A DNA stretch of 64,000 bases, taken from contig JBCCWS010000003.1 in NCBI GenBank assembly GCA_039193195.1, positions 124,001 through 188,000 on the forward strand, written 5' to 3'. This document shows, piece by piece, positions 51,910 to 61,052 of this stretch. Positions within the stretch are counted from its first letter, which is position 1. Each line of letters starts with the position of its first letter. This DNA comes from Pseudomonadota bacterium (GTDB taxonomy: Bacteria; Pseudomonadota; Gammaproteobacteria; Steroidobacterales; JBCBZW01). The position numbers and the translations under genes are program-made. The notes beneath the pieces were generated by a model. It did no database searches, was not told the origin of the DNA, and saw only the letters and a program-made list of their open reading frames with translations.

Positions 51910-52655
51910 GTCAGATCAGCCTGCGCAACGTCGGCATCATCCTGCGCCGGGAGCTGGCGAGCTACTTCTCCACCCCCGTCGCCTACGTCTTCATCGTGAT
52001 CTTTCTCATGCTTGCCGGCATGTTTACGTTCTACTTCGGTAACTTCTACGAGGGTGGGAGCGCGACGCTGGAGGCGTTCTTCTTCTACCACCCCTGGCTT
52101 TACCTGTTTTTGGTTCCAGCGATCTCCATGCGCCTGTGGGCCGAGGAACGCAAGAGCGGCAGCATCGAACTGTTGATGACCTTACCGGTCACGTTGATGG
52201 ATGCCGTGCTGGGTAAGTTCCTCGCCGCGTGGCTGTTCACCGGCATCGCCCTAGCCCTAACCTTCCCGATTTGGATCACCGTCAACTACCTCGGCGATCC
52301 AGACAACGGCGTGATCTTCGCTGCCTACATCGGCAGCTTGCTGATGGCCGGCGGCTTCCTCGCCATTGGCACCTGCATCTCCGCGATTACGCGCAACCAG
52401 GTGATCGCCTTCATCATCACCGTGGTGGTGTGCTTCCTGTTCCTGGTGAGCGGCATCCCCCTGGTGCTCGAGCCGATTAGCGCGGTGCTGCCCCAGAGCC
52501 TCGTCGACACGGTGGCAGGCCTCAGCCTCTGGACCCATTTCGAGTCCATTCGTAAGGGCGTGATCGACCTGCGGGACTTGCTGTACTACGCGTTTCTGAT
52601 CAGTGCCTGGCTGGTGGCGAACGCCATCGTGCTCGACGGCAACAAGGCCGAGTAA
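51906..52655 (+). CDS. ABC transporter permease, GldF-like
   Basis: Predicted 249 aa, six membrane helices. Starts VGIILRRELASYFSTPVAYV, then FYHPWLYLFLVPAISMRLWA and EERKSGSIELLMTLPVTLMD, which are hallmarks of the ABC-2 type GldF/NosY-like permeases. Overlaps the ATPase gene by 4 bp. Confidence 0.92.
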   Translation: MSQISLRNVGIILRRELASYFSTPVAYVFIVIFLMLAGMFTFYFGNFYEGGSATLEAFFFYHPWLYLFLVPAISMRLWAEERKSGSIELLMTLPVTLMDAVLGKFLAAWLFTGIALALTFPIWITVNYLGDPDNGVIFAAYIGSLLMAGGFLAIGTCISAITRNQVIAFIITVVVCFLFLVSGIPLVLEPISAVLPQSLVDTVAGLSLWTHFESIRKGVIDLRDLLYYAFLISAWLVANAIVLDGNKAE

Positions 52656-52676
52656 CGGCGCAAGGACCTGAAAACG

Positions 52677-54584
52677 ATGGATACGAACCGTACCAAAGCG
52701 CTCGGCCTGAGCGCCCTCGCCATCATCGCCGTCCTGTTCATTGCGGCCGTGATGCTCACCAATACCCTGTTTCGCGGCGTGCGCCTGGATCTCACTGAGA
52801 ACCAGCTGTACACCCTGTCGGACGGCACCCGAGCCGTGCTCGGCGACATCGATGAGCCGATCAACCTCTACTACTTCTTCTCCGATCGGGCCACGGAGGA
52901 TCTCCCTCAGTGGCGCGCCTACTCGCGTCGCGTGCGCGAGACGCTGGAGGAATTCGTTGCGATCTCTCGCGGCAAGTTGAACCTGCAGGTGATCGACCCG
53001 CAGCCCTTCTCGGAGGAAGAAGATGAGGCCTCGCGCTTCGGCCTGCCCGGCGTGCCTGTGCGCGGCGCGGAGGATGGCATCTTCTTCGGCCTCGCCGCGA
53101 CCAACTCCGTGGACGACGAAGAAATCATCCCGTTCTTCGATCCAGCGAAGGAGGAGTTCCTGGAGTACGATTTAGCGCGTCTGATCTACACGCTCGACAA
53201 CCCGGAGAAGCCCGTCGTGGGGCTGCTGAGCAGCATGCCTCTGCAGTCCGGCTTCGATCCCTTGACCAACCGCATGCGCGAACCCTGGGCAGTCTCCACC
53301 CAGATCCAGCAGCTGTTCGAGGTGCGCAATCTCGAAGATGGCCTCGATGCGATCGAGGAGGAGATCGACGTACTCCTCGTGGTGCACCCCAAGTCCCTGT
53401 CTGAGCAGACGCTCTACGCCATCGACCAGTTCGTAATGGCGGGCGGTCGCGCGATGATCTTCGTCGACCCCTTCTCGCAGTTCGAGCAGATCGACACAGA
53501 CCCGAACGACCCGACAGCGGCGATGATGGCGGATCGCTCCTCCAACCTGGCGACCCTGTTCGACGCATGGGGCATCGAGTTCAGTGTTGAGCAGGGGATT
53601 CTGGATGCCGGCGCCGCTCTGCAGGTGCCCGCGCGCAGCGGCCGTGGGGCAGTCTCCCACCTTGGTCTGATCGGCCTGAGCGGCGACAGCCTCACCCAAC
53701 AGGACGTCGTCACCAGCGGCCTTACGAGCATGAACTTCCTCGTTGCTGGCTACTTCGGTCTTGCGCAAGACTCACCTCTGGAGCTGCAGCCGCTGGTGGT
53801 GAGTACGCCCGAGTCGGCGCTCGCGCCCGTGCAGCGCTTCAAGGTAACCATCGACCCGGCCGAGCTGCAGGACGGCTTTGAGCCGAGCGGCGAGCGCTGG
53901 CCCATCGCCGTACGCGTGAGCGGTGAGCTGCCGAGCGCCTTCGCAGAAGGTGCCCCTGCCGCCGCACCCGTGGCCGACGACCTGGAGGCAGCGCCTGCAG
54001 TGCCGGCTCATCGCGCGAACTCCAACGGTCCGGTCAACCTGGTCCTAGTGGGAGATGTGGATCTGCTCGCGGATCAGCTCTGGGTGCGTGTGCAGCGCCT
54101 GTTCGGGGAACGCCTGCTTGAGGAGCTCGCCAGCAACGGCGCATTCGTGATCAACACTCTCGATAATCTGACGGGCAGCAGCGATCTGATTGGCGTGCGC
54201 GGCCGCGCCAGCTTCGTGCGCCCTTTCCAGCGGGTCGAAGATCTGCGCCGCGAGGCCGCCCTGCGCTTCCGCGATACGGAGCAGCAGCTACAAAAGGAAC
54301 TGGAAGAGACCGAGTCTCGCCTCACGGAACTGCAAAGCTCTCGCACTGATGCAGACAACCTGCTCATACTTTCCGACGAGCAGCGCGAAGAGATAGAGCG
54401 TTTTCAGGCTCGCAAGCTCGAGATCCGCCAAGAGCTTCGACGCGTGCGACGCGAACTCGACAAGGACATCGAGCAACTCGGCACAGTCTTGAAGATCACC
54501 AACATCGCACTGGTGCCCCTGCTGATCATCCTCTTTGCTGTCGGCAGCGCCTGGTTCACCGGTCGCAGACCCAAGGAGGCGTAG
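52677..54584 (+). CDS. GldG-like ABC-associated protein
   Basis: Predicted 635 aa. N-terminal helix (ALGLSALAIIAVLFIAAVML) then a large periplasmic part with GldG-like blocks (LYTLSDGTRAVLGDIDEPIN, then VFVDPFS-type stretch near residue 260), a coiled coil (about 525-600) and a C-terminal helix (IALVPLLIILFAVGSAWFTG). GldG partners GldF; such proteins may build an exporter or scaffold. Function in a non-gliding Gammaproteobacterium is unknown. Confidence 0.88.
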   Translation: MDTNRTKALGLSALAIIAVLFIAAVMLTNTLFRGVRLDLTENQLYTLSDGTRAVLGDIDEPINLYYFFSDRATEDLPQWRAYSRRVRETLEEFVAISRGKLNLQVIDPQPFSEEEDEASRFGLPGVPVRGAEDGIFFGLAATNSVDDEEIIPFFDPAKEEFLEYDLARLIYTLDNPEKPVVGLLSSMPLQSGFDPLTNRMREPWAVSTQIQQLFEVRNLEDGLDAIEEEIDVLLVVHPKSLSEQTLYAIDQFVMAGGRAMIFVDPFSQFEQIDTDPNDPTAAMMADRSSNLATLFDAWGIEFSVEQGILDAGAALQVPARSGRGAVSHLGLIGLSGDSLTQQDVVTSGLTSMNFLVAGYFGLAQDSPLELQPLVVSTPESALAPVQRFKVTIDPAELQDGFEPSGERWPIAVRVSGELPSAFAEGAPAAAPVADDLEAAPAVPAHRANSNGPVNLVLVGDVDLLADQLWVRVQRLFGERLLEELASNGAFVINTLDNLTGSSDLIGVRGRASFVRPFQRVEDLRREAALRFRDTEQQLQKELEETESRLTELQSSRTDADNLLILSDEQREEIERFQARKLEIRQELRRVRRELDKDIEQLGTVLKITNIALVPLLIILFAVGSAWFTGRRPKEA

Positions 54585-54587
54585 GCG

Positions 54588-55721
54588 ATGAAAACCAATC
54601 AACTGATCGTAATGGGCGCTATCGCCGCGGCGGCGCTCGCAGGTGCGCTGCTGCTGAAAGGTCACGACGACGCGGGCGCGGGCGGCAGCGGAGCGAGCCG
54701 CCTCGATGGGCCCTTACTACCGGCGCTAAAACCCGCAGTGAATAATATCGATAGCATACGGCTGAACGCTGGTGATCAGGAGATTACCCTCGATCGCGGA
54801 GAGACGGGCTGGTCCATACGCGAGCGCGATGGCTACGCCGCCCAGGTCGGTCGCGTACGAGAGCTATTGCTGACTCTCGCCGAGGCAACCGTGCTGGAGG
54901 AGAAAACGAGCGATCCGGAAAACTACGCCGCCCTCGGGCTTGCCTCGCCGACCACGGTGACTATCACTAGCGATGCCTTCGATGAAGCGCAGGAGGTTAG
55001 CATCGGCAACGGTGCTCGTCGGGGCAGCGCCACCTACGTGAGGCGCGGGAACGAGGCACCGACCTGGCTTGTCAGCGGCAGCATCTCCGCCCAAGCGGAT
55101 ACGCTTAGCTGGATCGACCCGATCATTCTCGATGTGCCTGGCGAACGAATTCAATCGGCCACGATCACCCACGCCGATGGCGAAGTGGTCCGTATCGAGA
55201 AGGCGAGCCCGCAGGAGATAGGCTATGACGTGCTCGACGTGCCCGAGGGGAAGGAGCTACGCTACGACGCCATCGCCAACCCGATCGGATCCACCCTCGC
55301 CACCCTGCGCCTGGAAGAGGTCAGCTCGGCGGCCGAGGGCTCTCCCCTAGACGATTCCGAACTGCTCACCAACGTGCGCTACGCCACCTTCGACGGCCTG
55401 ATCCTGGAGGTGCAGACCTACGATGGCGGCGACGCCCAATGGCTCACCCTGGCGGCGAGCGTGGACGAAGAACAGGCCCAGCGGTTTGCACCGTCGAGCA
55501 GCGCCAGCGAGACTGACGCCTCGTCGCTGGCCGAAGAGAACGCTGCACCGAGTGAGGGTGATGAGTTTGCGACCCTTGCGCAGGTCGAAGCGGAGGCCGA
55601 CGAGTTGAATGCGCGCTTGGGCCCGTGGGTGTACAGCGTCGGTCGCTACAAGATCGAGCAGCTGACGCGGCGAATGGACGATCTCGTCCAAGATCCGCCC
55701 CCGACACCGGACGCCAGCTAG
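54588..55721 (+). CDS. DUF4340-family membrane-anchored protein
   Basis: Predicted 377 aa. N-terminal membrane helix (LIVMGAIAAAALAGALLL), then a periplasmic beta-rich domain with the DUF4340 pattern (NIDSIRLNAGDQEITLDRGE, then GWSIRERDGYAAQVGRVREL and YAALGLASPTTVTITSD). It lies 3 bp after the GldG-like gene, as in other GldA/F/G loci. Function unknown. Confidence 0.9.
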   Translation: MKTNQLIVMGAIAAAALAGALLLKGHDDAGAGGSGASRLDGPLLPALKPAVNNIDSIRLNAGDQEITLDRGETGWSIRERDGYAAQVGRVRELLLTLAEATVLEEKTSDPENYAALGLASPTTVTITSDAFDEAQEVSIGNGARRGSATYVRRGNEAPTWLVSGSISAQADTLSWIDPIILDVPGERIQSATITHADGEVVRIEKASPQEIGYDVLDVPEGKELRYDAIANPIGSTLATLRLEEVSSAAEGSPLDDSELLTNVRYATFDGLILEVQTYDGGDAQWLTLAASVDEEQAQRFAPSSSASETDASSLAEENAAPSEGDEFATLAQVEAEADELNARLGPWVYSVGRYKIEQLTRRMDDLVQDPPPTPDAS

Positions 55722-55777
55722 GCGTTCGGCACCGAGACGAGACGGTCCGATGCGGAGCTACTCAAGGAGAGTCATGC

Positions 55778-57370
55778 ATGTCATCCGATCCTAATCGGAC
55801 CGCTAGCGAAACGGACGTCGATGAGCCCTTTCTAGTTCCCGGCGCGGACAGGAGCGCTGGATCCTCGCCGACGCCAGATACGCTGGGCGAGCTACCCCCC
55901 GTGCGAGGGCTGGAAGAGCGACTGCCCTACGAGTTCTCGGACGCGTCGGCTCTGCTCGCGTCCATGCACGAGGGACGGCAAACCGCGGGCGGCCTAGTAG
56001 AGGAACACCTCGCTCGCCTGACCCGTGAACAGAGTCGACTCAACGCCGCTTGCCAGGTGCGGGCGGAACGCGCGATCGCCCAAGCGGCGAGCCCCGTGCC
56101 GGGCCCGCTCGGCGGCTTGCCGATCAGCGTGAAGGAGCAGATCGGGCTCGGAGGTGAGCAAATCACCACCGGCTCGCGGCGCATGGTGCCCGTGGAGTGT
56201 CCGCGCGATGCGGTGGTGGTAACGCGGCTTAAGGAGGCCGGCGCAATCATCCTAGCCCGCGGCAACGTACCAGAGCTGGGCCTGGCCGGGGAAACGGACA
56301 ATCCGCGCTACGGGCGCAGCAACAACCCCTTGGATCCCGCACGCACGTGCGGTGGATCCTCCGGCGGAGATGCCGCCCTGGTCGCCTCCGGGTGCGTGGC
56401 CGCCGCGGTGGGCTCGGACATGCTGGGGTCCCTGCGGATCCCGGCGGCGTTCTGCGGCATCGTCGGCTACAAACCGGTGGCGGGCGCCGTCGACAAGCGC
56501 GGCGTTTGGCCCGCGGTCAGCGGAACACTCGATGAGTGGCATTGTGTAGGCCCGTTGACGCGCTCCGTACGCGATGCGCGCCTAATCAGCGAGGTAATCG
56601 CCGGACCGCTAGGCCTGCCGCCGCTGCTCGAGGAGCTCGAGTTCGTGGTGCCCGATCCGTTCCCGCTCGAGGTGAACGATCCAGCGATCAACTCTGCTTG
56701 GCAACGTGCAACGCGCGCCTTGGAGCTGGCGGGCCTGCGCCGAATCACTATGGACTTCGCGGATGTCGAAGGGTTGGCGCGGGAAGTAGGCTCCGTACTC
56801 GCCGTGGAGATGTTGCCAATGCTCGAGCGGATGCTGAGCAGCACTGACGGCAGCCGCTTCTCCAAACTACAGGAGACGTGGCGTCGCGTGCGGGGCCGGG
56901 CCTCCGTGAGCAGCGCGGTGTTTCAGGTCATGACGGCTCTGCCGATGCTCAAGCCCCGCGGCGCTGCCCGCGCCCAGGCATTGTTGAAGCGCTACCTCCA
57001 AGCCCGCGACCGCTACGCCAGCCTGCTCGGTCCCAACCGTCTGGTGCTGCTACCCACGCTCGGCGTGCTTGCACCGCCGCACTCAGCCATGAACCGGGCA
57101 TCGCTGCGCCCGGGCCTGAACCGTACGCTTACGCCGCTGACCCTCAGCAACTACCTAGACCTCGCGACGATTTGCTTACCCGCCTGGTCCGACCGCGATC
57201 CACGCTCCGGCTTACCCCCATCGATCACCCTGGCCGGCATCGGCGGCTGCGAGCCCGCCTTGTTCGCCGCAGCCACCGCCCTCGAACGCGTCCTGGCTGT
57301 CCCCGGCCAAGCCGAAGTGCCTGGCCAGGAGCCGCGCCTCACGCGCTCGGTCAGGCACCCGCGGCGCTGA
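55778..57370 (+). CDS. amidase signature family enzyme
   Basis: Predicted 530 aa from the ATG at 55778 (AAGGAG 8 nt upstream). The Ser-cisSer-Lys triad is visible: Lys119 in ISVKEQIG, cis-Ser in GGSSGGD (about 193-197), and Ser218 in VGSDMLGSLR. It hydrolyses an amide bond of unknown substrate. The N-terminal 40 residues are disordered-looking. No signal peptide. A 268-bp gap with a sigma-54 promoter follows. Confidence 0.9.
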   Translation: MSSDPNRTASETDVDEPFLVPGADRSAGSSPTPDTLGELPPVRGLEERLPYEFSDASALLASMHEGRQTAGGLVEEHLARLTREQSRLNAACQVRAERAIAQAASPVPGPLGGLPISVKEQIGLGGEQITTGSRRMVPVECPRDAVVVTRLKEAGAIILARGNVPELGLAGETDNPRYGRSNNPLDPARTCGGSSGGDAALVASGCVAAAVGSDMLGSLRIPAAFCGIVGYKPVAGAVDKRGVWPAVSGTLDEWHCVGPLTRSVRDARLISEVIAGPLGLPPLLEELEFVVPDPFPLEVNDPAINSAWQRATRALELAGLRRITMDFADVEGLAREVGSVLAVEMLPMLERMLSSTDGSRFSKLQETWRRVRGRASVSSAVFQVMTALPMLKPRGAARAQALLKRYLQARDRYASLLGPNRLVLLPTLGVLAPPHSAMNRASLRPGLNRTLTPLTLSNYLDLATICLPAWSDRDPRSGLPPSITLAGIGGCEPALFAAATALERVLAVPGQAEVPGQEPRLTRSVRHPRR

Positions 57371-57415
57371 ACCATAGTCCCTTCGACCGTTCGTCGAGAA
57401 TCTATACAGACCGGC

Positions 57416-57433
57416 TGTCGTTGTCTTACGACA
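57416..57433 (+). promoter_or_regulatory. inverted repeat upstream of sigma-54 promoter, possible enhancer site
   Basis: TGTCGT (57416-57421) and ACGACA (57428-57433) form a 6-bp inverted repeat with a 6-nt spacer, centred about 60 bp upstream of the sigma-54 -24 element. A site for an activator such as a PrsR-type protein is possible. By eye only. Confidence 0.4.
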
Positions 57434-57482
57434 TACTGTGCGCTTAATCCCAACCCGCTGAAAAAAATAAAGAAATCACCTA

Positions 57483-57498
57483 TGGCACAGAGAGTGCA
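57483..57498 (+). promoter_or_regulatory. sigma-54 (RpoN) promoter of the PEP-CTERM gene
   Basis: TGGCACAGAGAGTGCA fits the consensus TGGCACRNNNNTTGCW with one mismatch (G for T). The GG (57484-57485) and GC (57496-57497) have the required 10-bp spacing. It precedes the PEP-CTERM gene by about 140 bp. PEP-CTERM genes are known to be driven by RpoN and PrsR in Zoogloea. Confidence 0.75.
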
Positions 57499-57638
57499 TG
57501 CAGTGAGTACGGATTGAGGAGGCCTCCACGGATGCGCCTCGGAGGGTCTTGAAGGACGCCCAGCTTGGGCAAGCGCTTCGGACTCTGTCTTCGAGCGCAA
57601 TATCGGGGGCCGACATGCTACTTGGAAGAGAAAACAAC

Positions 57639-58346
57639 ATGAAGTTATCAACGATTGGAAAGGGCGCTGCGATTGCAGCCCTGTCGCTCGCGGCCACCTC
57701 CGCAAGCGCGACGTTCATTTATCAGAGTAATGGCGGCACCTTCGGCGGGTCGGGCGGTTCCTTCTCGAGCATCACCGCAACGTACAACGAGATTAGTGAG
57801 CAGGTGAGCTGGCGTGTCGATAGTGGCATTCGCAACGGCTCGCAGATGGCTGGTGCCTGGCTGGTCCTGAACGATGGCCCGAATCCCAAAACGGCTGACG
57901 TCAACGAACTCGCCATCTTCTACATGGACTTCGTTAACGATCGCCTCGCGGTGTATGCCTACAACGGTCAAAACAATGCCAACAGCTGGTTCAACCCGGC
58001 AGTCTACCTCGGCGACTACAGCGCCAACCTAATCGACGACGGCATCACCCAGGGTTTCTCCCTGGATGCCACGGCGATCAACGACCCTAACCCAGCAGTA
58101 CCCAACGACGGTGACGGCTGGCGCGGCGTTGGCTTCGGCGCCTCAATCGGCGTGTGGTTCCACCCCGTATGGGACCTCGATGCGCTGTATGACGCGAACG
58201 GACAGATCACCCAGTGGGACTTCGACCGTCAGTCCTGGTTGGACTTCTCCAACCGTCAGACGCGCGTGAGCGAGCCTGGCCAGCTGGCCCTGTTCGGGAT
58301 TGGTCTGCTCGGCCTCGGCGCCCTGCGGCGGCGGCGCAACGGCTGA
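57639..58346 (+). CDS. PEP-CTERM sorting-signal exported protein
   Basis: Predicted 235 aa; ATG at 57639 with GGAAGAG upstream; signal peptide (GAAIAALSLAATSASA). The C-terminus VSEPGQLALFGIGLLGLGAL plus RRRR is a PEP-CTERM tripartite signal (variant EPG, hydrophobic helix, basic cluster) for sorting by an EpsH/XrtA-type exosortase. The middle is a Gly/Ser/Asn-rich, cysteine-free beta domain of unknown function. No exosortase gene in the window. It has a sigma-54 promoter and a strong terminator. Confidence 0.88.
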   Translation: MKLSTIGKGAAIAALSLAATSASATFIYQSNGGTFGGSGGSFSSITATYNEISEQVSWRVDSGIRNGSQMAGAWLVLNDGPNPKTADVNELAIFYMDFVNDRLAVYAYNGQNNANSWFNPAVYLGDYSANLIDDGITQGFSLDATAINDPNPAVPNDGDGWRGVGFGASIGVWFHPVWDLDALYDANGQITQWDFDRQSWLDFSNRQTRVSEPGQLALFGIGLLGLGALRRRRNG

Positions 58347-58410
58347 GTCGTAGGGGCAACTGCGGGAGCGATTGCTAGACGCATCGCGCCCCCGCTTGCT
58401 CCCTACGCAA

Positions 58411-58446
58411 AAGGCCGCCAGCGTTCGCGCTGGCGGCCTTTTTGTT
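58411..58446 (+). terminator. strong Rho-independent terminator of the PEP-CTERM gene
   Basis: A 13-bp perfect stem (AAGGCCGCCAGCG at 58411-58423, TTCG loop, complement to 58440) is followed by TTTGTTTT. A-tract upstream makes it usable in both directions. Confidence 0.93.
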
Positions 58447-58492
58447 TTCCAGTCCCGCAGCACCAGCGAGTGAACCAAGAAATTTCGCTAGG

Positions 58493-58783
58493 TCACTCGA
58501 GACTCGGGGTTGCCCCGGGCATTGCCAGCAGCCCCTCAAACTCGGCCAATGACAGCGCACCGTCACGATTCTCATCGGCTCGGGCAAAGCGCGCGCTTAA
58601 TGCCGGGTGGCCAGCCAATTCCTGCGGCAGCAGGAGGCCGTTGTGATCCACATCTAGCGTGCCGAACATACCGATAGCAGTGGCAAGTGCCGGCCCTGCG
58701 AGCAGGGCCACCGACAATGCTGCGGCTAACCGCCCGGTGACCCACTGGCTAGCGGTGAATGAGCGTGGCTGGTGAGATCCCAT
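58493..58783 (-). CDS. small exported EF-hand protein
   Basis: Predicted 96 aa; signal peptide (LAAALSVALLAGPALA). Two EF-hand loops: DVDHNGLLLPQE and DENRDGALSLAEFE. Probably a periplasmic Ca2+-binding protein. Length and start (ATG at 58783) agree with the family. Convergent with the PEP-CTERM gene. Confidence 0.83.
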   Translation of the reverse strand: MGSHQPRSFTASQWVTGRLAAALSVALLAGPALATAIGMFGTLDVDHNGLLLPQELAGHPALSARFARADENRDGALSLAEFEGLLAMPGATPSLE

Positions 58784-58923
58784 GTGTACACCTCCGAGAC
58801 GCGCGCTGGCGAATGAAGGGGCGAACGCCCCAATGCGGACATCCTGCCAGCGACTCGGGGACAGAACCGTGAGGAGCCTCGCGGTTCCAGGGAGCCTCGC
58901 GACGAGCGGCGCGGGGTAGGGGA

Positions 58924-60291
58924 TCAGCGCTTGAAGGCCTGAGGGTTTATGTCGTGGCGCGCCAAGAGCTTGTAGAACTCGGTGCGGTTGCGCTGGGCAA
59001 GGCGTGCCGCCTGGCTGACGTTCCCCCGCGTGGTCTGCAGCAGCTGTAGGAGGTAGTTGCGCACAAACTCATCGCGAGCCTGAGCGAGCGGGGGAAGGCC
59101 GCGCGACTCCGAGCCAAGAGACTTGTCCACAAGCTTGGCGCTGATCACGGACGATGCGGAAAGGGCCACCGTCTGCTCCACCAGGTTGGCGAGTTGGCGT
59201 ACGTTACCCGGCCAGTCGGCCGTGACCAGACGCTCCATCGCCTCTGGAGAGAACATCTTTGGCGACTCACCGTTGCGCACTGCGATGCGCTGCAGGAAGT
59301 GGGTGGCCAGAGCAGGCACATCTTCACGGCGTGAGGCCAGGGAAGGTACCTCCAAGCGCACCACGTTCAAGCGATAGTAAAGGTCTTCGCGGAAACGGCC
59401 GTCACTGATCGCCGGCATCAGGTCCTGGGAGACGGCGCACACGACGCGGACATCCACCTCCACATCGTGGGTGGCGCCAACCGGTCGCACCTTGCCATCG
59501 GTCAACATCCGCAATAGCTTCGCCTGCAACGCAGGCGGGAGCTCGCCAACGTCGTTCAAGAAGACGGTACCGCCGTCAGCTTCCACCAGCTGACCGGGCT
59601 GCGCCGCCGTGTCGCCGTCGGCATGGCCGAACAGCTCCACATCGAGCATCGTCTCGCTCATCGCCGAGCAGCTTACTGCGCGGAAGGGCATCGGCTCTCG
59701 GCCGCTCGCTCGATGAAGCGCTTCGGCGAGCAAGCGCTTCCCGGTGCCCTCTTCGCCCGCCAACAGCACACCCGAGTTGGTGTGCGCAACGCGCTCGAGC
59801 TCCGCCAGCAGCTCCTCCATCCGACCAGAGCGGGTCACGATGTTGGCGCGCCAATCCTGCTGCTCTTCCGGTTTGCCGGCCTGCGAGGCGCCCGTCCGCA
59901 GCGCCTTATCCAGAGCCTCCAACAATTCTGTGCGCTCGACCGGTTTGGTTAGAAATGCGAGCGCCCCGCTCTGGGTGGCGCGCACGGCGTCGGGGATCGT
60001 GCCGTGGGCGGTGATCAGGATCACTGGCAAGCCCGGGTGCTCGCGCTGCAAGGCCTCGAGCAGGTTGATTCCGTCCATGCCGTCCATGCGCAGATCGGTG
60101 ATTACCGCGTCGGGCCGCCGCGTCTGCACGCTTTGCAGACCCGCCGAGGCATTGTTGACAGCCTCAACCGAGAACCCGTATTGCTCCAGACGAATGCTCA
60201 GGAGGCGCAAGAGCCCGGGGTCATCGTCGACCAAGAGGACGTGGCCGCGATGCTCGGGCTTGAGAGTAGCGATGGCTGTTGGATTACTCAT
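58924..60291 (-). CDS. GlrR/QseF-like response regulator lacking the sigma-54 GAFTGA loop
   Basis: Predicted 455 aa from the ATG at 60291. Receiver domain (Asp66 in DAVITDLRMDGMDG), central AAA+ domain and a C-terminal Fis-type HTH (GNVSQAARLAQRNRTEFYKL). In the AAA+ domain Walker A is GEEGTGKRLLAEA, but the GAFTGA loop is missing: after ELFGH the text is ADGDTAAQPGQLVEADGGT. Walker B reads FLNDVG instead of FLDEIG. So it probably cannot drive sigma-54 open-complex formation and may act as a plain DNA-binding regulator. The order kinase, lipoprotein, regulator equals glrK-qseG-glrR. Confidence 0.85.
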   Translation of the reverse strand: MSNPTAIATLKPEHRGHVLLVDDDPGLLRLLSIRLEQYGFSVEAVNNASAGLQSVQTRRPDAVITDLRMDGMDGINLLEALQREHPGLPVILITAHGTIPDAVRATQSGALAFLTKPVERTELLEALDKALRTGASQAGKPEEQQDWRANIVTRSGRMEELLAELERVAHTNSGVLLAGEEGTGKRLLAEALHRASGREPMPFRAVSCSAMSETMLDVELFGHADGDTAAQPGQLVEADGGTVFLNDVGELPPALQAKLLRMLTDGKVRPVGATHDVEVDVRVVCAVSQDLMPAISDGRFREDLYYRLNVVRLEVPSLASRREDVPALATHFLQRIAVRNGESPKMFSPEAMERLVTADWPGNVRQLANLVEQTVALSASSVISAKLVDKSLGSESRGLPPLAQARDEFVRNYLLQLLQTTRGNVSQAARLAQRNRTEFYKLLARHDINPQAFKR

Positions 60292-60431
60292 GGCACCCAA
60301 GTTCATCGTAGTGGAAGGCGGGACGGTATCCGTCGCCGCCTGGCGACGGCACGTGGGTGACACGCTACCACGGGCTCGCTGGCTAAAGCGTGATCCTCTC
60401 CAAGCTCCTGAATCCACGAAACCCTTGGGGC

Positions 60432-61052
60432 TTAAGTACCGTCGCTCTGCAGCTGCTCTTCGATCGACATAAGCGCCCTGAGCCTGCCCTGAGCCTCCTC
60501 CAAGGCGCGCGCCAGGCGTGCCCTCTCACGGACGAGGCGATCGCGCTCGAGCTCCACCTCGGTGCGCTCCTGGACCTCGACGTTGCGCAGATTTTCCTGC
60601 TCGAGCGCCTCACGGTAGGCACTTTGGCGCTGCTCGATAGACAGGTCCAAGCTCGTGAGCACCGCCTTGGCGAAAGGTGTGGAAGCTTGATTCAGCGCGG
60701 AGGCGATCTCATCGCGCGCTTGATAGGCCTCCTCCACGTCGAGGACGGCGGCGGAGTAGATCAGCTGCGCGCGCACCGCGGAGTCTGCACGAGGTTCGCG
60801 CAGGAGCGCGGCGAGCGCCTGCTGCCGCTCGCGAGCGCGGGTCGGGGCTTCGGCGCTGGCAATCCGTGTCGCATATTCACGCGGCTGCTCCAGCCACTCC
60901 CCGCTGGCGCCCGGACTGGCCGTGCCGACACGTTCGCCACCGAGTTCGCCGAAGGTCTCGCAAGCGCCAAGTGCCATCAGCACGAGCATGGCCACTGGGA
61001 GCACGGCGAGCCGCCGCCAACCGTCATACCATGGGTGCATCGCCCGACTCAT
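60432..61052 (-). CDS. QseG-like lipoprotein between kinase and regulator
   Basis: Predicted 206 aa. Lipoprotein signal (LAVLPVAMLVLMALGACET), then helical, coiled-coil-rich sequence (RERQQALAALLREPRADSAV, then NLRNVEVQERTEVELERDRL). The kinase gene overlaps it by 4 bp. In enterobacteria QseG (YfhG) sits between GlrK and GlrR and helps signalling. Similarity is by position and size; sequence identity was not tested. Confidence 0.75.
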   Translation of the reverse strand: MSRAMHPWYDGWRRLAVLPVAMLVLMALGACETFGELGGERVGTASPGASGEWLEQPREYATRIASAEAPTRARERQQALAALLREPRADSAVRAQLIYSAAVLDVEEAYQARDEIASALNQASTPFAKAVLTSLDLSIEQRQSAYREALEQENLRNVEVQERTEVELERDRLVRERARLARALEEAQGRLRALMSIEEQLQSDGT

